From Liolophura sinensis (Eukaryota > Mollusca > Polyplacophora > Chitonida > Chitonidae), in contig NC_088296.1 of the NCBI RefSeq assembly GCF_032854445.1, positions 2,691,246 through 2,755,245 on the forward strand: a stretch of 64,000 nucleotides of DNA, written 5' to 3'. The position numbers were made by a program, and so were the translations under genes. The notes below the pieces were generated by a model. It was not told where the DNA came from, searched no databases, and worked only from the letters and a program-made list of their open reading frames with translations. Positions 1-11,870 of the stretch are shown piece after piece (positions within the stretch are counted from its first letter, which is position 1; each line of letters opens with the position of its first letter).

Positions 1-1857
1 TGTGTGCCAGGTGATTTTTCTTCGCCACGATCTCCAGTCAGGCCTAAAGTAACAAGGGTGTATATTTAGGTTCTTTGGCAGGTGTTCAAATGATTGTTCA
101 AGGCCTAATTTTTAGTGCAAATTCCCCTTTTGGTGTGCATGTCATTTTTTTTTCTTTCTCTCTTTGGTTTTGCTTTTGAGTTTTGTCCGTGGCATGTAAG
201 AGTTTTGAAGTGCCTTGGTTTGTTGACAGTACGACTGTTCAGGGCTCAGCATCCTTTAGATACCTGCAAGCCCGTCTTTGTTTTCACGCCGTGTTTAGCG
301 GAAGTCCAAGAGGCTTGCACAAACAAAGCTTTGTGGACTGATGATACTTTGAGGGAAAGGCAAACAAGCCCCATGGAAGATCTTAGTGAAAAAAAAAAAT
401 GTCTATAGGTTTCGGACCTTGCGTTCAGACCATGCACCTTTTGTGGGCTGCACCGTTAGAGTCTCTCATAGTTTTCGTCCGTCGCCCTACCGAAGCCAGC
501 ATCCTGCCCCTACCTCCATCATACCCCCTTCTCCCCCCACTCATCACTCCTAAGGCTTAAACCATACAGCTGAGTTCATGCAAACAGTTGTGAAGGTGTT
601 CCATTTTTACATGCACACCTTAGCATGGCAAAAAAATGAACCAATACTTGAGTTTGACTTGCATTTAGCCAACCGTTGTCAAAATCCACAAATTTAATTC
701 CTTTGCACTTGAAACGATGTTCGGCTTCATAGGAGGAAAGTCTGCGATCCAGCAGCATGGGAAGGGTTTATGACTTTAACGTGGACTTAAAAAGCATTTT
801 GCAGGGTGTTTTTAGTTCTCTTTCCCCTTGCCGTGGCTGTTGCATTTGGATGGTCGTAAGTCCCTTTTTTGATTTCTCCATTTTCCAAGTGGGATTCTTT
901 ATGGTGTCTGTAGTTTTCAATTCTGTAGCAAAAGTACATGAATTAAACTTTGAAATTGCATGGTTTATATGTCAAAACTCTTTTGTGAAATCATCATTAA
1001 ATTTTTGGGAAAAAAAACAGCAACATTAAAATAAATTTTATCTAGACTGCATTGCATTGAGAAATGACGGGTAATACGATTTGCCGAAAATTCTGCATGG
1101 TTTCAGAAAAAAAATCTTTGAAAATGAAAACTTTGCACGAAAAAGTGAAGTTTAATTTGAGTCTGTCTCATTTTATTCTGAATTGAGTTTTAGAAGAGTC
1201 CTTTGAAAGATGGACACAGATATGCAGAATAATACTGAACATTCTATTCTATAGGAAAATAAATTATGATCACATGTATATGTAATCAGGTTTGATGGGA
1301 CCTGAAAACCTATGTGTAGACAAGCCTGGAAATTGAAAGTAACTTTCCTTGGCCGTCAAAAGCCTGGAAAGTCTGGGGGCGTGGAAAAGGTCATGAAATT
1401 GAGAGCCATCATGGAAATTCCTTCATCTTTGAAATTGATTTATGGACTACTGCATTATGAGAAAAGTTCATGGCAGATTATTTTACATTGCCTGAAGCTT
1501 ACGTAACAGAAGAATATTTATTTCAAGTCGCCTGGGAAGGGTGAACTTTTAGGCTTGGCAAAAAGTGTGGAAATTTGAAGATATTAATGTGTACAAACAC
1601 TGTTTTAATTCCAAGAAAGAATTTTCATTATATCATTTTCCTGTTTTGTTTTTGTGTATGACACATCCACATTATTGGTATTATTATGTTAAAAAAAATG
1701 TGTTGTTGTTACACTGTAATTTGATCACTAGCAAATACTACATATCACACCTCTTTGTCTCACTCTCTCCTGTTATATTTGGTAATAAATACTAAGGTAT
1801 AAAAACTAAGTTGGTTGAATTAACCTTCGAAACATGTTGTTACTATGACGTCATGCA
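1..1857. other. Intron-like or intergenic AT-rich DNA, no gene seen
   Basis: The short open frames here (under 100 codons) lack recognisable domains and match AT-rich composition. The segment 1310-1540 repeats the phrase AGCCTGGAAA, which recurs around 8700-8780, and may be remains of an old dispersed repeat. Confidence 0.6.
1846..1853. promoter_or_regulatory. CRE palindrome TGACGTCA
   Basis: An isolated full site next to a SINE fragment. Others lie at 2379, 7786, 8327 and 59659. Function not shown. Confidence 0.2.
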
Positions 1858-2013
1858 ATTCGGTAACACATCATTATTATATGGTGGGAGGAAACGGGCA
1901 GAGCCATGGGGAAACTCATGACCATCCGCAGGTTGCTGGAAGGCCTGCATCATCATTATATCATAATTCAGTAATGCATCATTATTGTATGATAATTTGG
2001 TAATGCATCATAG
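1858..2013 (-). mobile_element. SINE-A internal fragment inside a short TAATGCATCATTATT-type tandem repeat
   Basis: 1884-1952 is the reverse complement of the middle of SINE-A (compare 2850-2940 and 27050-27120), truncated at both ends. It splits a degenerate array of about 30 bp built on GGTAATGCATCATTATTAT at 1858-1883 and 1953-2013. Confidence 0.6.
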
Positions 2014-2849
2014 ATATAGAGATATAATTTATGAGTTTATTTCTTTTGTTTGTTTGTTAATTTTCCTGTCTTTATAATGCTCAGCATGACCCTGGTCCTA
2101 CCATTCCTGGGACAAAACCCTCTGGGATTGTTCTTGAAGTGTGAGGGGGGGGGGGGGGGTGGGGGCAAGCATCAGGTTAGGCCTGGAGTGCGTGGGTGGG
2201 TAAGCTAGCTAATATGAAGAGCTACTTCAGTGTTAAGATCTGCCTGTCTTAAAAGCAGGGTCAGATGATAAGGATTGAGATAATCTGAATTACTTTCAAA
2301 AATTGTAAAAAAATTACATTGTATTAAAACCGCTAACAACAGGAAAGTAAAAAGTTTTATTTCCAGTTTTGCATGGTGTGACGTCATGCAGGAACACTTG
2401 ACATCACCTATCCCTGACGTATGGCGACAAACAACGTCCTGCTTTCAAACACGCAGGATGTTATTTCAGCATTAAGGCCTTGCCCGTCCCCACCTGTGGC
2501 TGATTCATCACATAAGGAAAATTTTATGGAAACTGCCGAAGATTTTGTTTGAGCACTCTTCACTTATTGGAGTTAAATAGCGTTATCCATCATATTTTTG
2601 AATCATGGTGCAAATCTGTTCCATTGGGTATTTTCCTACCCTTTAACTATTTCTACTCAGTTTCTCTTAGGACTGAAGTGGCACTTAGAGTGTTATGTTG
2701 GACTGAAGTGTACAGGTGTAATTTTCTTTACCATTAAGTTTTGCAATTTCAGATCTTTCAAAGAAACATTCCAAGCATTTTACTATACATATTTTGTAAC
2801 GGTGTGCAGGTCCTCTGTACCAAATATTAGGTTTCTATCTTCAAACAAA
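2014..2849. other. No gene seen; contains a G-homopolymer
   Basis: AT-rich unique sequence. A G run at 2146-2165 could form a quadruplex. A full CRE is at 2379-2386. Confidence 0.5.
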
Positions 2850-3010
2850 AGTCGTGGGTGGGAAGGCCTGCCAGCAACCTGCGGATGGTTGTTGGCTTCC
2901 CACGGGCTCTGCCTGGTTTCCTCCCACCATAATGCTGGCCGCCGTCGTTTAAGTGAAATATTCTTGAGCACAGCATAAATCACCAATCAAATAAATAAAT
3001 TAATAATAAA
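2850..3010 (+). mobile_element. SINE-A copy, 5' truncated
   Basis: Lacks the tRNA-like head. It keeps the body (GGTTTCCTCCCACCATAATG at 2919) and the tail (AAGTGAAATATTCTTGAG, then CACCAATCAAATAAATAAAT). 5' truncation is typical of LINE-driven retrotransposition. Confidence 0.8.
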
Positions 3011-3466
3011 AAAAATCACATTATAAGGGGTGGGATGGGATCTTCGTTTACCATTAATTAGGTGTCAAACATTTCAGTTCTGTGCAGTAAATGTTGAAAT
3101 CAAACTTCACAGTTTTTACTTAACATGAAATGGGCTTAAAATCGACCTTGGTAGTTTGCCCTGTATATTTTCCATGTTGCTGTACCTTAGCCCCAGGGAT
3201 GGTCATATCAACTTACCTGTCCTCAAATCGGGAAATCGAAGCAGCTAATTGCAGCCTCTAATATCCGTAAGGTTATTACCTTTAAAGACTAATGAAGGGT
3301 TTTTTCATAACGAATTTGGAAAATCTTCATTTACTCAGGTAAAATATGTCATTCAATTCCACTCTTAATATATGCCAGAAATATCACTCGTGTGGCTATA
3401 AAGTTAGGTGTTCAAAGTAGACTCTAGTTGGAACAAGAATATGCAATTTTCTGTAGGCTGCTGTTA
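3011..3466. other. No feature seen
   Basis: Unique AT-rich sequence between a SINE and a satellite array. Confidence 0.5.
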
Positions 3467-3996
3467 AGCATGATTGTAATCATGATGTAATCAGATGGAA
3501 GGCAGGAGGTCACACTTTCTGTTCCTTTGTCACTCTACAAGAGCATGATTATAATCATGATGTAATCAGACAGAAGGCAGCAGTTTACACTTTCTGTTCC
3601 TTCATCACTCCATCAGAGCATGGTTATAATCATGATGTAATCAGACAGAAGGCAGCAGTTCACACTTTCTGTTCCTTCGTCACTTCATCAGAGCATGATT
3701 ATAATCATGATGTAATCAGACAGAAGGCAGCAGTTCACACTTTCTGTTCCTTTGTCACTCCATCAGAGCATGATTATAATCATGATGTAATCAGACAGAA
3801 GGCGGCAGTTCACACCTTCTGTCCCTTTGTCACTCCATCAGAGCATGATTATAATCATGATGTAATCAGACAGAAGGCAGCAGTTCACACCTTCTGTCCC
3901 TTTGTCACTCCATCAGAGCATGATTATAATCATGATGTAATCAGACAGAAGGCAGCAGTTTACACTTTCTGTCCCTTTGTCACTCCATCGGAGCAT
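3467..3996. repeat. 75-bp satellite, seven units, each with a 16-bp perfect palindrome
   Basis: AGCATG recurs at exact 75-bp steps (3467, 3542, ... 3992). Most units carry CATGATTATAATCATG, a perfect 16-bp palindrome, then TGATGTAATCAGACAGAAGG. The first unit is the most divergent; the internal ones are nearly identical, as expected from homogenisation. Confidence 0.95.
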
Positions 3997-5059
3997 GAAC
4001 TTTGGTACTTAATATATCCAGCTCAATACTCTGTGACCCAAGGGAAGAAACTTTCCAGTTGACGCCATCCGGTTTTTACAAAGTATATGTAATTACAACT
4101 ATTTGCTTGGGGTTTTGACTTTTCTAATCCATATAAAGAATCAGCATAGCATCTGACAACCGCCAATCAGAGGTACAGCTAACAAAGTTTCAGGGGCAAT
4201 AATTGATAGCTGTGTTGATATTTTCTCCGTATGGCATTGCCTGAGAACGGATTAATCGAAGTCTCACCTGTAGACAAAGTATCAACAGGTTATGTAATGG
4301 TGAACGTTTATTGCTCATTTTTGCACCGTAGCGGTACTTTTTGATTGCTCAGCAGCGTGGTCCGATTGTTATGACCTTTCATCTGTTGCACTGTCCTCAG
4401 GTTCACTTTACAGTTTCCAGAGATTTTAATTTTAGAAGCTCGTTAGCCGAGTACTGCACTCTTTTGAGAAAAACGATCAGTTTTGTGTACTTTGCTGCAG
4501 ATCTTATTCCATCAATCTTGTTTCTACGCAGCGACTGTGATTATATTTTGGTGCAACTTAAGACGATTCGTCACAGCTGTTAAACTTGATTAAACAGCAT
4601 TGACTTAGACAAAGGAAATTTTAGCTTACATATTAGCTATGATTAGCGGTATGTAGGTGTCAGATACCAGCCTCGGATAAATCCTTTCATCAATTTTGTG
4701 CATTGTCTTCTTTTATTTTCAGGTAATAATGTACTTTTAAGTGTAAAATTATTTTTTTTTTATATCTTACATGAAGTTAGAAATCATTATGATTTATGAG
4801 ACATTTATTTGTATAAAAAGGACAAATTCTGCCGTAATGGACGCAATGTGTCTTCAGGCTATTGCCCTCAGGTACGTTTAATTATTTTGTGCTGTATTTT
4901 CTTTCTATGTCTTTGCATTATCTATCTGTGCTTAATTTGCCTCACATTGCATCTTGCACGGAGTCTCGTGTCAAACTGTTTTTGCCAAATACTATTGTCA
5001 GTTATGCCACTGAACAGTGACATATTTTAATGTAGCAGGCTTATATACACCTGTTGGCT
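3997..5059. other. No gene seen; acceptor-like and donor-like sites
   Basis: 4700-4722 is a strong pyrimidine tract ending TTTTCAG, directly followed by GTAATA. A donor-like CAG|GTACGT is at 4871/4872. The 149 bp between them is AT-rich and non-coding. Confidence 0.4.
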
Positions 5060-5112
5060 TATTTATTGGTGCATTTGATTGGTGGTTAATTGCGTGCTCA
5101 AGAATTTTTCGA
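5060..5112 (-). mobile_element. SINE-A tail fragment
   Basis: The reverse complement of the conserved SINE-A 3' end (TTTGATTGGTG ... CTCAAGAATTTTTC), without body or head. Confidence 0.55.
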
Positions 5113-5480
5113 TTAAACACAAAGGCAGTCAGGTTTCAGTGTCAGAGTAACACTATGATAATGTACTTTAATAACTGAACCAAAAATAGACCCCGACTTA
5201 AAATTTGTCTGACAGATTTTTGTAGGTGACTTTGCCGGCTTAGACATAACAGTATTGTAGAGATACAGACAGACAGGCTTTCTCATACTCTTATTCTTCA
5301 ATCTTTTCACACGTTTGCAAGATGTTTGTTCAAGTATATTCTGAAGGCAGTATGATGTGTTGACTGATAAAATTCTACTTTTTGTGAAGCCCTGAAACTG
5401 GCCAATCGAACCAACATAGTTTTGCCTCAACAATCAAATTTGAAAATGTCTATAAATTGCACTGAAAGTTGCTCTTTCAT
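5113..5480 (-). mobile_element. Dispersed element C, copy 1
   Basis: About 370 bp, matching 11715-11870, 15165-15490 and 37825-38040. Shared blocks in the + sense of copy 3 are GATTGGCCA(A/T)TTTCAGGGC, CTTCAGAATAT and TGAAAGAGCAA(C/T)TTTCAGTG. There is no coding content, so it is probably a non-autonomous transposable element. Class unknown. Confidence 0.75.
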
Positions 5481-5704
5481 GTGCAGAACAGATGAGGAAT
5501 GAGGAGTATGGATAATCTAAGGAAACCCCTAATGGGTCAGAAGTAAAATAGTTGTTAACTAAAAGAGTGTTGGGAAATATTTGTTTCTGAGAATGTACGA
5601 AACTGAAAAGTCAGTCCTATGGTGTATGAAGAAATAAGCGAGTGTGAAAGGTACACATAATTTCTTAACAGTATATTCCCAAGCATATATATGCATTCAG
5701 CTTA
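5481..5704. other. No feature seen
   Basis: Unique AT-rich sequence. Confidence 0.5.
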
Positions 5705-5957
5705 ATTGATAGCGATATCTAGGGCTTTAATTTAACCCAAAATTGATAGCGATATCTAGGGCTTTAATTTAACCCAAAATTGATAGCGATATCTAGGGCT
5801 TTAATTTAACCCAAATTGATATGATATCTAGGGCTTTAATTTAACCCAAAATTGATAGCGATATCTGGGGCTTAATTTAACCCCAAATTGATATGACATC
5901 TAGGGCTTTAATTTAACCCAAAATTGATAGCGATATCTGGGGCTTAATTTAACCCAA
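5705..5957. repeat. 36-37 bp minisatellite, seven units
   Basis: ATTGATAGCGATATCTAGGG starts at 5705, 5742, 5779, 5815, 5851, 5887 and 5923. Two subtypes alternate (ATAGCGATATCT and ATATGATATCT) in the later units. Confidence 0.95.
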
Positions 5958-5989
5958 ACCTGTGATCCATGTTAAACACTTGAGTACAT

Positions 5990-6560
5990 GGTGATGCCAT
6001 TAAGTTTTAATCACTGACTTGTGACGTCATCAAGCTTTAATCACCGACTCGTTATGTCATCAAGCTTTAATCACCGACTCGTTATGTCATCAAGCTTTAA
6101 TCACCGACTCGTTATGTCATCAAGCTTTAATCACCGACTCGTTATGTCATCAAGCTTTAATCACCGACTCGTTATGTCATCAAGTTTTAATCACTGACTC
6201 GTTATGTCATCAAGCTTTAATCACCGACTCGTTATGTCATCAAGCTTTAATCACCGACTCGTTATGTCATCAAGCTTTAATCACCGACTCGTTATGTCAT
6301 CAAGCTTTAATCACCGACTCGTTATGTCATCAAGCTTTAATCACCGACTCGTGACGTCATCAAGCTTTAATCACCGACTCGTTATGTCATCAAGCTTTAA
6401 TCACCGACTCGTTATGTCATCAAGCTTTAATCACCGACTCGTTATGTCATCAAGTTTTAATCACCGACTCGTTATGTCATCAAGCTTTAATCACCGACTC
6501 GTTATGTCATCAAGCTTTAATCACCGACTCGTTATGTCATCAAGTTTTAATCACTGACTC
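5990..6560. repeat. 30-bp minisatellite, about 19 units
   Basis: The unit is built on CATCAAGCTTTAATCACCGA + CTCGTTATGT at exactly 30 bp. Because 30 is a multiple of three, a + strand frame (6204-6557) stays open and reads a 10-residue repeat; it is not considered a gene. Two units (6022, 6352) read GTGACGTCAT, a full CRE, where the rest read GTTATGTCAT. Confidence 0.97.
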
Positions 6561-8126
6561 GCTGTTGTAGTCAAATTTCATCCAAGTTAGCTTCGAATGT
6601 TTTTTTTTTTTTTCCAAAGAATTTTTTTTGCACACTAGTCCTACGTGGCTTATAATGGAATGAGCCCTTGACGTGTTTCTGTCTGTCTTGCTCCTAGACT
6701 TAAGGCAATCATACACACACATATATATATATATATATGTGTGCATTTATATATATGCATTTATGTATTTATATGTACAAACTTGTCTAACTTTTGATAT
6801 GTTGCTCTTCATGTTTTTTCATTACTCTGGGAGATGCGGTTTTGTTTAATGTACACAGACTACGATAATTCTGTTTTTAAGAGACAGAGTCTGCTATTAT
6901 AAATTTACTGATATGTCATCCAAATACATGTACTTACACGGTCTACTGACTACCAACTGTACCCTTAGGGAATGCTGTTCTGAAATGTACAGACTATTGC
7001 TTCACCGTTTAACCTACAGCGTTGCTGTCTGCATGCGTTCATAAGGTCTTACGCAATTACACTCGCTAATTTATATACTGTTACCTGAGAAGAATTGGAG
7101 CTTCATGGTACAGATTTGCAAACTTTTTTCTTTCTTTCTTGAAATTAGGTCAATTTATTTAAATGATGCTACATCCTGTTTGTGATGTCAACTTGTGCTA
7201 ACTGCCTTAATGACTTCGGGGACGAACTCAGACAGGTAATTTGGGTCTATACATGACAAGACCAAGCTGCCTTCATATCTTTCTCACTTCTGTTATTTAA
7301 TATTATTTAATAATAAAAGGTAGCACTAGACCAAATGTATCAGGGTCAGTACTGGGCCCATTTTGGTTCTGGAAAATATTTGGGATCCCAGACAAGTGAA
7401 GCTGTATTAAATCTAACGAGTAAATTGAACAAAAATATGATTGTTTACCGACAAAAATTTAGGTGTGCGTACAAATTTCCCTTGATACACTGACTTAGAA
7501 GTGCTCAGAAGCCATCGTTTGAGTTGCAGTTTGTAAAATGTGTTTATGTAGGGCTACAGTATCATCTGTAAAGAACCTTCAGTTATTTTCTAGATGAGGC
7601 CCAGGTTACACATGCATCATTATGTGGGCATATCCCACATAAGGTTTAGAAGGCTTACCTTCGTATTTCTGGTGCTGAGATGTCGAGGGACAAAGAAAGC
7701 AAAGCTGATGGGAAGTGTCGCCATGTTGTGGACATTGCCGTATTAGGCGCAAGCGTAGATGACCAGAAGACGCACCTGTTTACATTGACGTCATGCCCTT
7801 TAGCCTTATGAGCCTCGTCAGGGTGGGGGTGTGTAAGTTATCGTTCCAATAGATTGTGAGCCTTCGAATAGCAGAAAACAAATTTTTCCTGCGAAATTGC
7901 AAGCAATTAGTGGTGTTCTCGTTCGTTGGACTGAAATTTGAAACCGTCGCAGGCATGATTATTTGAAAGATGATGTTAATCTTTACAACGGAGCAGTCAT
8001 GACATCATGACTCTGCTTTCTATGGTATAACAGATCCCCTCCCAAAGATTTCCAGATTAAAAGTTGATTTTTAGAATTGGAACAAAATGACTATACATAG
8101 CCATTCAGGTCTAGGCATAACTAAAT
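6561..8126. other. No gene seen; TA-rich microsatellite and homopolymers
   Basis: Poly-T at 6600-6614, (CA)n/(TA)n at 6712-6765, and a full CRE at 7786-7793. The remainder is unique AT-rich DNA. Confidence 0.5.
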
Positions 8127-8466
8127 AGACCACCTCAAACTATGTATAAATATACTTTCATTTATTTTTGTAGGTTTTTGTCAAAATAGTTATAGGTGTT
8201 CAAACATTTGAATTATCAGGTGGGCTTTATAGACCAAACTAACAGACGTTAGGAACTCTGACATCACAGGAAATAATGTTCCCAAAATTCCTTTCTTCTA
8301 GTGAACATCAGGAAAAAAAGGTGATGTGACGTCAGAGATCCCCAATACCATCAGTATGGCTCATAATGCCCACCATAGTTTTCAAATATTTGGATACTTT
8401 CAACACTCTTAAGGAAATCTGAAAAAATAAATGAAAATATTTTTTACGCATGGTTTTCAGTTGTCT
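8127..8466. mobile_element. Fold-back (long inverted-repeat) element
   Basis: The left arm (8127-8270) and the reverse complement of the right arm (8322-8466) align along their length with scattered mismatches. Paired blocks include ACTTTCATTTATTTTTGTAG with the complement of GAAAAAATAAATGAAAATAT, GGTGGGC with GCCCACC, and CTCTGACATCAC with GTGACGTCAGAG. The loop is about 50 bp. There is no coding content. It is most likely a MITE or fold-back transposon. Target-site duplications were not identified. Confidence 0.75.
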
Positions 8467-8819
8467 GTATGATGAATCATACTTCATATTTTAGTTTTCT
8501 TTTACTTTAAGGTTATGCATCATCCCTTTCCTGTAAAACTCTGCCTTACGCTGTACATGTAGATTGACTTTCACAATAAATTTCCTTCATATTTACCTGT
8601 TTTATTTATATTTATATATGACCTGTTTGCTAATCTACTTTCATGTTTGAATTAAGTTTTTATTAAAAGCACTAGGTTCATAAGGGGCCTTTGAAACTTT
8701 GAAAAACCTGGAACTTTTCCAGGCCTCAAAATTCCAGGAAAATCAGGGATATTTGGAGTTGGGCCTGGAAAATCTTCAGATAGAGTCTATTAAAAAAAAT
8801 CCCTGAATTGCTGGGTGTG
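8467..8819. other. No gene seen; diffuse CCTGGAA-rich remnant
   Basis: 8700-8780 repeats CCTGGAA phrases shared with 1310-1540. Probably an old dispersed repeat, too decayed to classify. Confidence 0.4.
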
Positions 8820-9019
8820 NNNNNNNNNNNNNNNNNNNNNNNNNNNNNNNNNNNNNNNNNNNNNNNNNNNNNNNNNNNNNNNNNNNNNNNNNNNNNNNNN
8901 NNNNNNNNNNNNNNNNNNNNNNNNNNNNNNNNNNNNNNNNNNNNNNNNNNNNNNNNNNNNNNNNNNNNNNNNNNNNNNNNNNNNNNNNNNNNNNNNNNNN
9001 NNNNNNNNNNNNNNNNNNN
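8820..9019. other. Assembly gap, 200 N
   Basis: Exactly 200 undetermined bases. A round number suggests a gap of estimated or fixed size. Frames reading across it are meaningless. Confidence 1.
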
Positions 9020-9220
9020 CAGTCTGTGTGTAATTTTACGTGATGTATTTCTGGTATAATCTGGTGCTGAATGAGAAAGTATTCCCTGAAAAACTCACCA
9101 GATTGCTTAAAACGGTGCAGCTGTTTCAATAATTATTTGGTCGCCTTTGGGAGAAAATTTGTCTTGAAATCATGTGTTCACGTATATGAAATGTCAGCAT
9201 AGGTGTTTCTAAACTACGAA

Positions 9221-9382
9221 GTCAGTCAGTCAGTCAGATGGTCAGCCAGGCAGGCAGGCAGTCAGTCAGTCAGTCAGTTAATCAGTCAGTCAGTCAGTTA
9301 GTCAGTCAGGCAGGCAGGCAGTCAGTCAGTCAGTCAGGCAGGCAGGCAGTCAGTCAGTGAGTCAGTGAGTTAGTCAGTAGGC
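9221..9382. repeat. (CAGT)n microsatellite with CAGG interruptions
   Basis: Long GTCAGTCAGTCAGTCAG runs broken by GGCAGGCAGGCA blocks, over about 160 bp. Confidence 0.95.
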
Positions 9383-9786
9383 ACTATTTATGCCTCTCCA
9401 GGTATTAATGGACTTTGTTCCCACATGTAAGATTGACTGCTTGGTAATTGGAAGGAAGATGAAGTCATTCAGGAAATCCATCTAGAGTTATTAATAATAA
9501 ATATGTATAAAGTAATTAAACGAGAACAAATTCTTCCAGAATAATGGTACACTTGATAGCTAGATGTCAGTAATGTATGAACTTTGAACTTTGAAGGCAG
9601 TGTGCCTCTATTTGCATGTTATTGACTAAAACGGAAAAAAATAGCCCCCCCCCCCCACCATCAAAAAAAAAAAAAATGTAACAAACAAACAAAGGAAAGA
9701 TGGAATATGATATTGGCGTATGCATTATTAATTAGGCCGAAGTGGTAATGTACATGTAGGCTGTAGCTTTAACCTTACAGCATCTT
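9383..9786. other. No gene seen; C and A homopolymers
   Basis: A C-run at 9645-9656, then A-runs to 9676. The rest is unique. Confidence 0.5.
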
Positions 9787-10060
9787 TTGTTTGCAGCGAC
9801 TTTTCCCTGTCACTGCACTGCGGAGGCCGAATTGTCGTCAAAGCAAGTGACACGTCAACAGCGTGAGGACCATGTGACTAAGGCCTCACCACTCGGGCCG
9901 GTTGAGCGAAACAATGGGAGGGTGGACTATAGGCGGGTGCAGTCGGCACGGCTGCTAAACGCCCTGCAAGCACATTACCAACAAAGAATTCGCCCCGTTT
10001 TTTTTTCCTCACCCACAGTATTAAACCGACTAGTTCCTTTGTCTGTGCGCTAGCTATAGC
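9787..10060 (+). other. GC-richer segment after an acceptor-like TTTGTTTGCAG; possible non-coding exon
   Basis: CAG at 9795-9797 ends a short pyrimidine stretch. The following 260 bp is richer in GC and CpG than its surroundings and open in one frame (88 codons) without any domain. It may be a non-coding 5' exon or a regulatory segment. Weak evidence. Confidence 0.2.
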
Positions 10061-10880
10061 GCTGGACGGCGCACTGTGATTCAGGACTATGCTTTGTCAA
10101 CCTGATGCAGTTTTCCATCTCTCTTAGTTGTGACCCCCAGGGGTAACAGCTAAACCTCCTCAGCATCAGTGTATCAATGGTGAATGGAATTGGTGTAGAG
10201 CTAAAACAGCTTAGTGGGGAACAGGCAGGCAGCTGGGGTCAGTATCAAAAGATATGTATATATATATTATATATACATACATGCATCATGTACAGGTACA
10301 TCTGTGTGGGAGAGGTCAGATTTCTGACTGTCAGGGAAAAATGGATTTGAGTTATTGATATTTAAAGGAATAAATGCCATATACACAAAGGTTAAATGCA
10401 TGCACTGAGCATTTTATATCTATTTAGTTTTTTGAAAATTCTATACTCATCGTTTTCCCCGTACAGTATGCGACAGTGATCATTTTTACAGGGGTACCAT
10501 ATATTTATATGTGATATTATATAGTTTGAGAGTGTTTCGATTGATGTATATATATGTATATTATTATTTACACCTATATATGTACATATACACATTTAAG
10601 AGAGCCTATAAAAAAATTTAAATTTCATTTAAATTTTTAAGATTTCAAGTATCGAAAGCTTAATAGATAAATGCTGGCTACAGGACACCAGTGCATGTAG
10701 ATACATGCTATATGTACATTCAGCTTCTAGCACAGTTTAATACACTGTTGTAAATTTAATAATCTGGTTATGTTGAGATCAGAAAAAAATAGCTTTCGAT
10801 AAACCATTTGCTTAAGGGCTTAGTAATTAGTGATTTCATTGTGTAATGAAAATGAATAAATTTTTGTCAGTACAGGCACT
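10061..10880. other. No gene seen; (TA)n-rich
   Basis: Short TATATA microsatellite tracts at 10255-10285 and 10545-10590. Otherwise unique. Confidence 0.5.
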
Positions 10881-11006
10881 GGGGCCACATTCACAAAGCA
10901 GCGTGCAACATTTTTTTATTGTAATTTGTAACACGTCGTAGTTAATGTACCATTGTCCAATATGTGCGATATTGTACAAGCACTACATCTTTGTGAAAGT
11001 GGCCTG
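10881..11006. mobile_element. MITE-like element with terminal inverted repeats
   Basis: Left end GGGGCCACATTCACAAAG (10881-10898). Right end CTTTGTGAAAGTGGCCTG (10989-11006) is its inverted copy with a few mismatches. Length about 126 bp. A similar terminus (CTTTGTGGAAATGGCCCC) is at 54569-54586. GGCC..TTCACAAAG ends are common among marine invertebrate MITEs. Confidence 0.7.
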
Positions 11007-11714
11007 TAATCTTAGAAAGACAACTCATGTTGCCTTTCTTCACTCAAGGCGGATATACCAAAGAGGGTTTTCATTGGCTTATTAACTTAACTTTATTAAT
11101 TACATCGTCAGGCTGTTATTAGTTTTTGATTGCACAGTTGTTGAAGGTGGGAGTATAACTTGCTGCTCAGAGTACATTTTGCCTTGAGACAAAAGTTTTC
11201 AAATTTTTTTTGGGCTGTCATAGTTTCAGCATTTCCCCCACAGAAGGGTGTGTAATTTTTGTCTTTTCTAGAAAGGCACTTTTCTTTATTTCTTTGTTCT
11301 TGTTTACCGATGTGTCTAAATAGTGTAGATAAATTAATAAAGAATGACTTCAGCTTTAACAAATAGGAAGTCAGGATTATGGGATTAACATAGAAATCCT
11401 GGATTAGGCTTACTGTCTGAACAGACTATCTAGCCAATCTTGACATGTTTGATTCATTCAAAATCGTCCTTATTGTAAAAGTTTGATGATAATTTTAGGA
11501 AGAAATCGTGATAAAAACATAGTGAAAACATACAGCGATATGTTTAAACCAAAGATACGGGAAAGGTCTCAGAAAGTTTGTTTTAAAATTTATTATAACC
11601 AACATTGTTCAGTAGTTTTTAATCCATGTTCTATCTGGAAATCATGCCACGATCCTCATCATCTGGGTTGTTTTCAGTTGGTTATTGCCATTAATCAGTC
11701 CGACTGTAATTCTT
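11007..11714. other. No gene seen
   Basis: AT-rich unique DNA. Short open frames have no recognisable domains. Confidence 0.5.
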
Positions 11715-11870
11715 GAAGCTTGTCACATGTTTGCAAGGTGTTTATTCAAGCATACTGTGGAGGCATTACTCTGTGTAGACTGGTAAAATTATACTTCTTG
11801 TGAAATCCTGAATTTGCCCAACCCTACCAATGCAGTTTTACCCCCAAAATCAAATTTAAAATGTGCGTCA
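11715..11870 (-). mobile_element. Dispersed element C, copy 2 (partial)
   Basis: Matches the middle of copy 1: CACATGTTTGCAAGGTGTTT, TTGTGAAATCCTGAATTTGC, and CAATGCAGTTTTACC aligned with CAACATAGTTTTGCC. Both ends are missing. Confidence 0.65.

Noticed and set aside
6204-6557. 117-codon + strand frame reading a 10-residue repeat
   Set aside because: It lies wholly inside the 30-bp array, whose length is a multiple of three. No start context, domain or splice signal.
8776-9129. Frames spanning 8776-9129
   Set aside because: They are read across the 200-base gap and have no meaning.
9787-10053. 88-codon frame as a coding exon
   Set aside because: No recognisable domain and no donor at its end. 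Kept only as a weak non-coding exon candidate.
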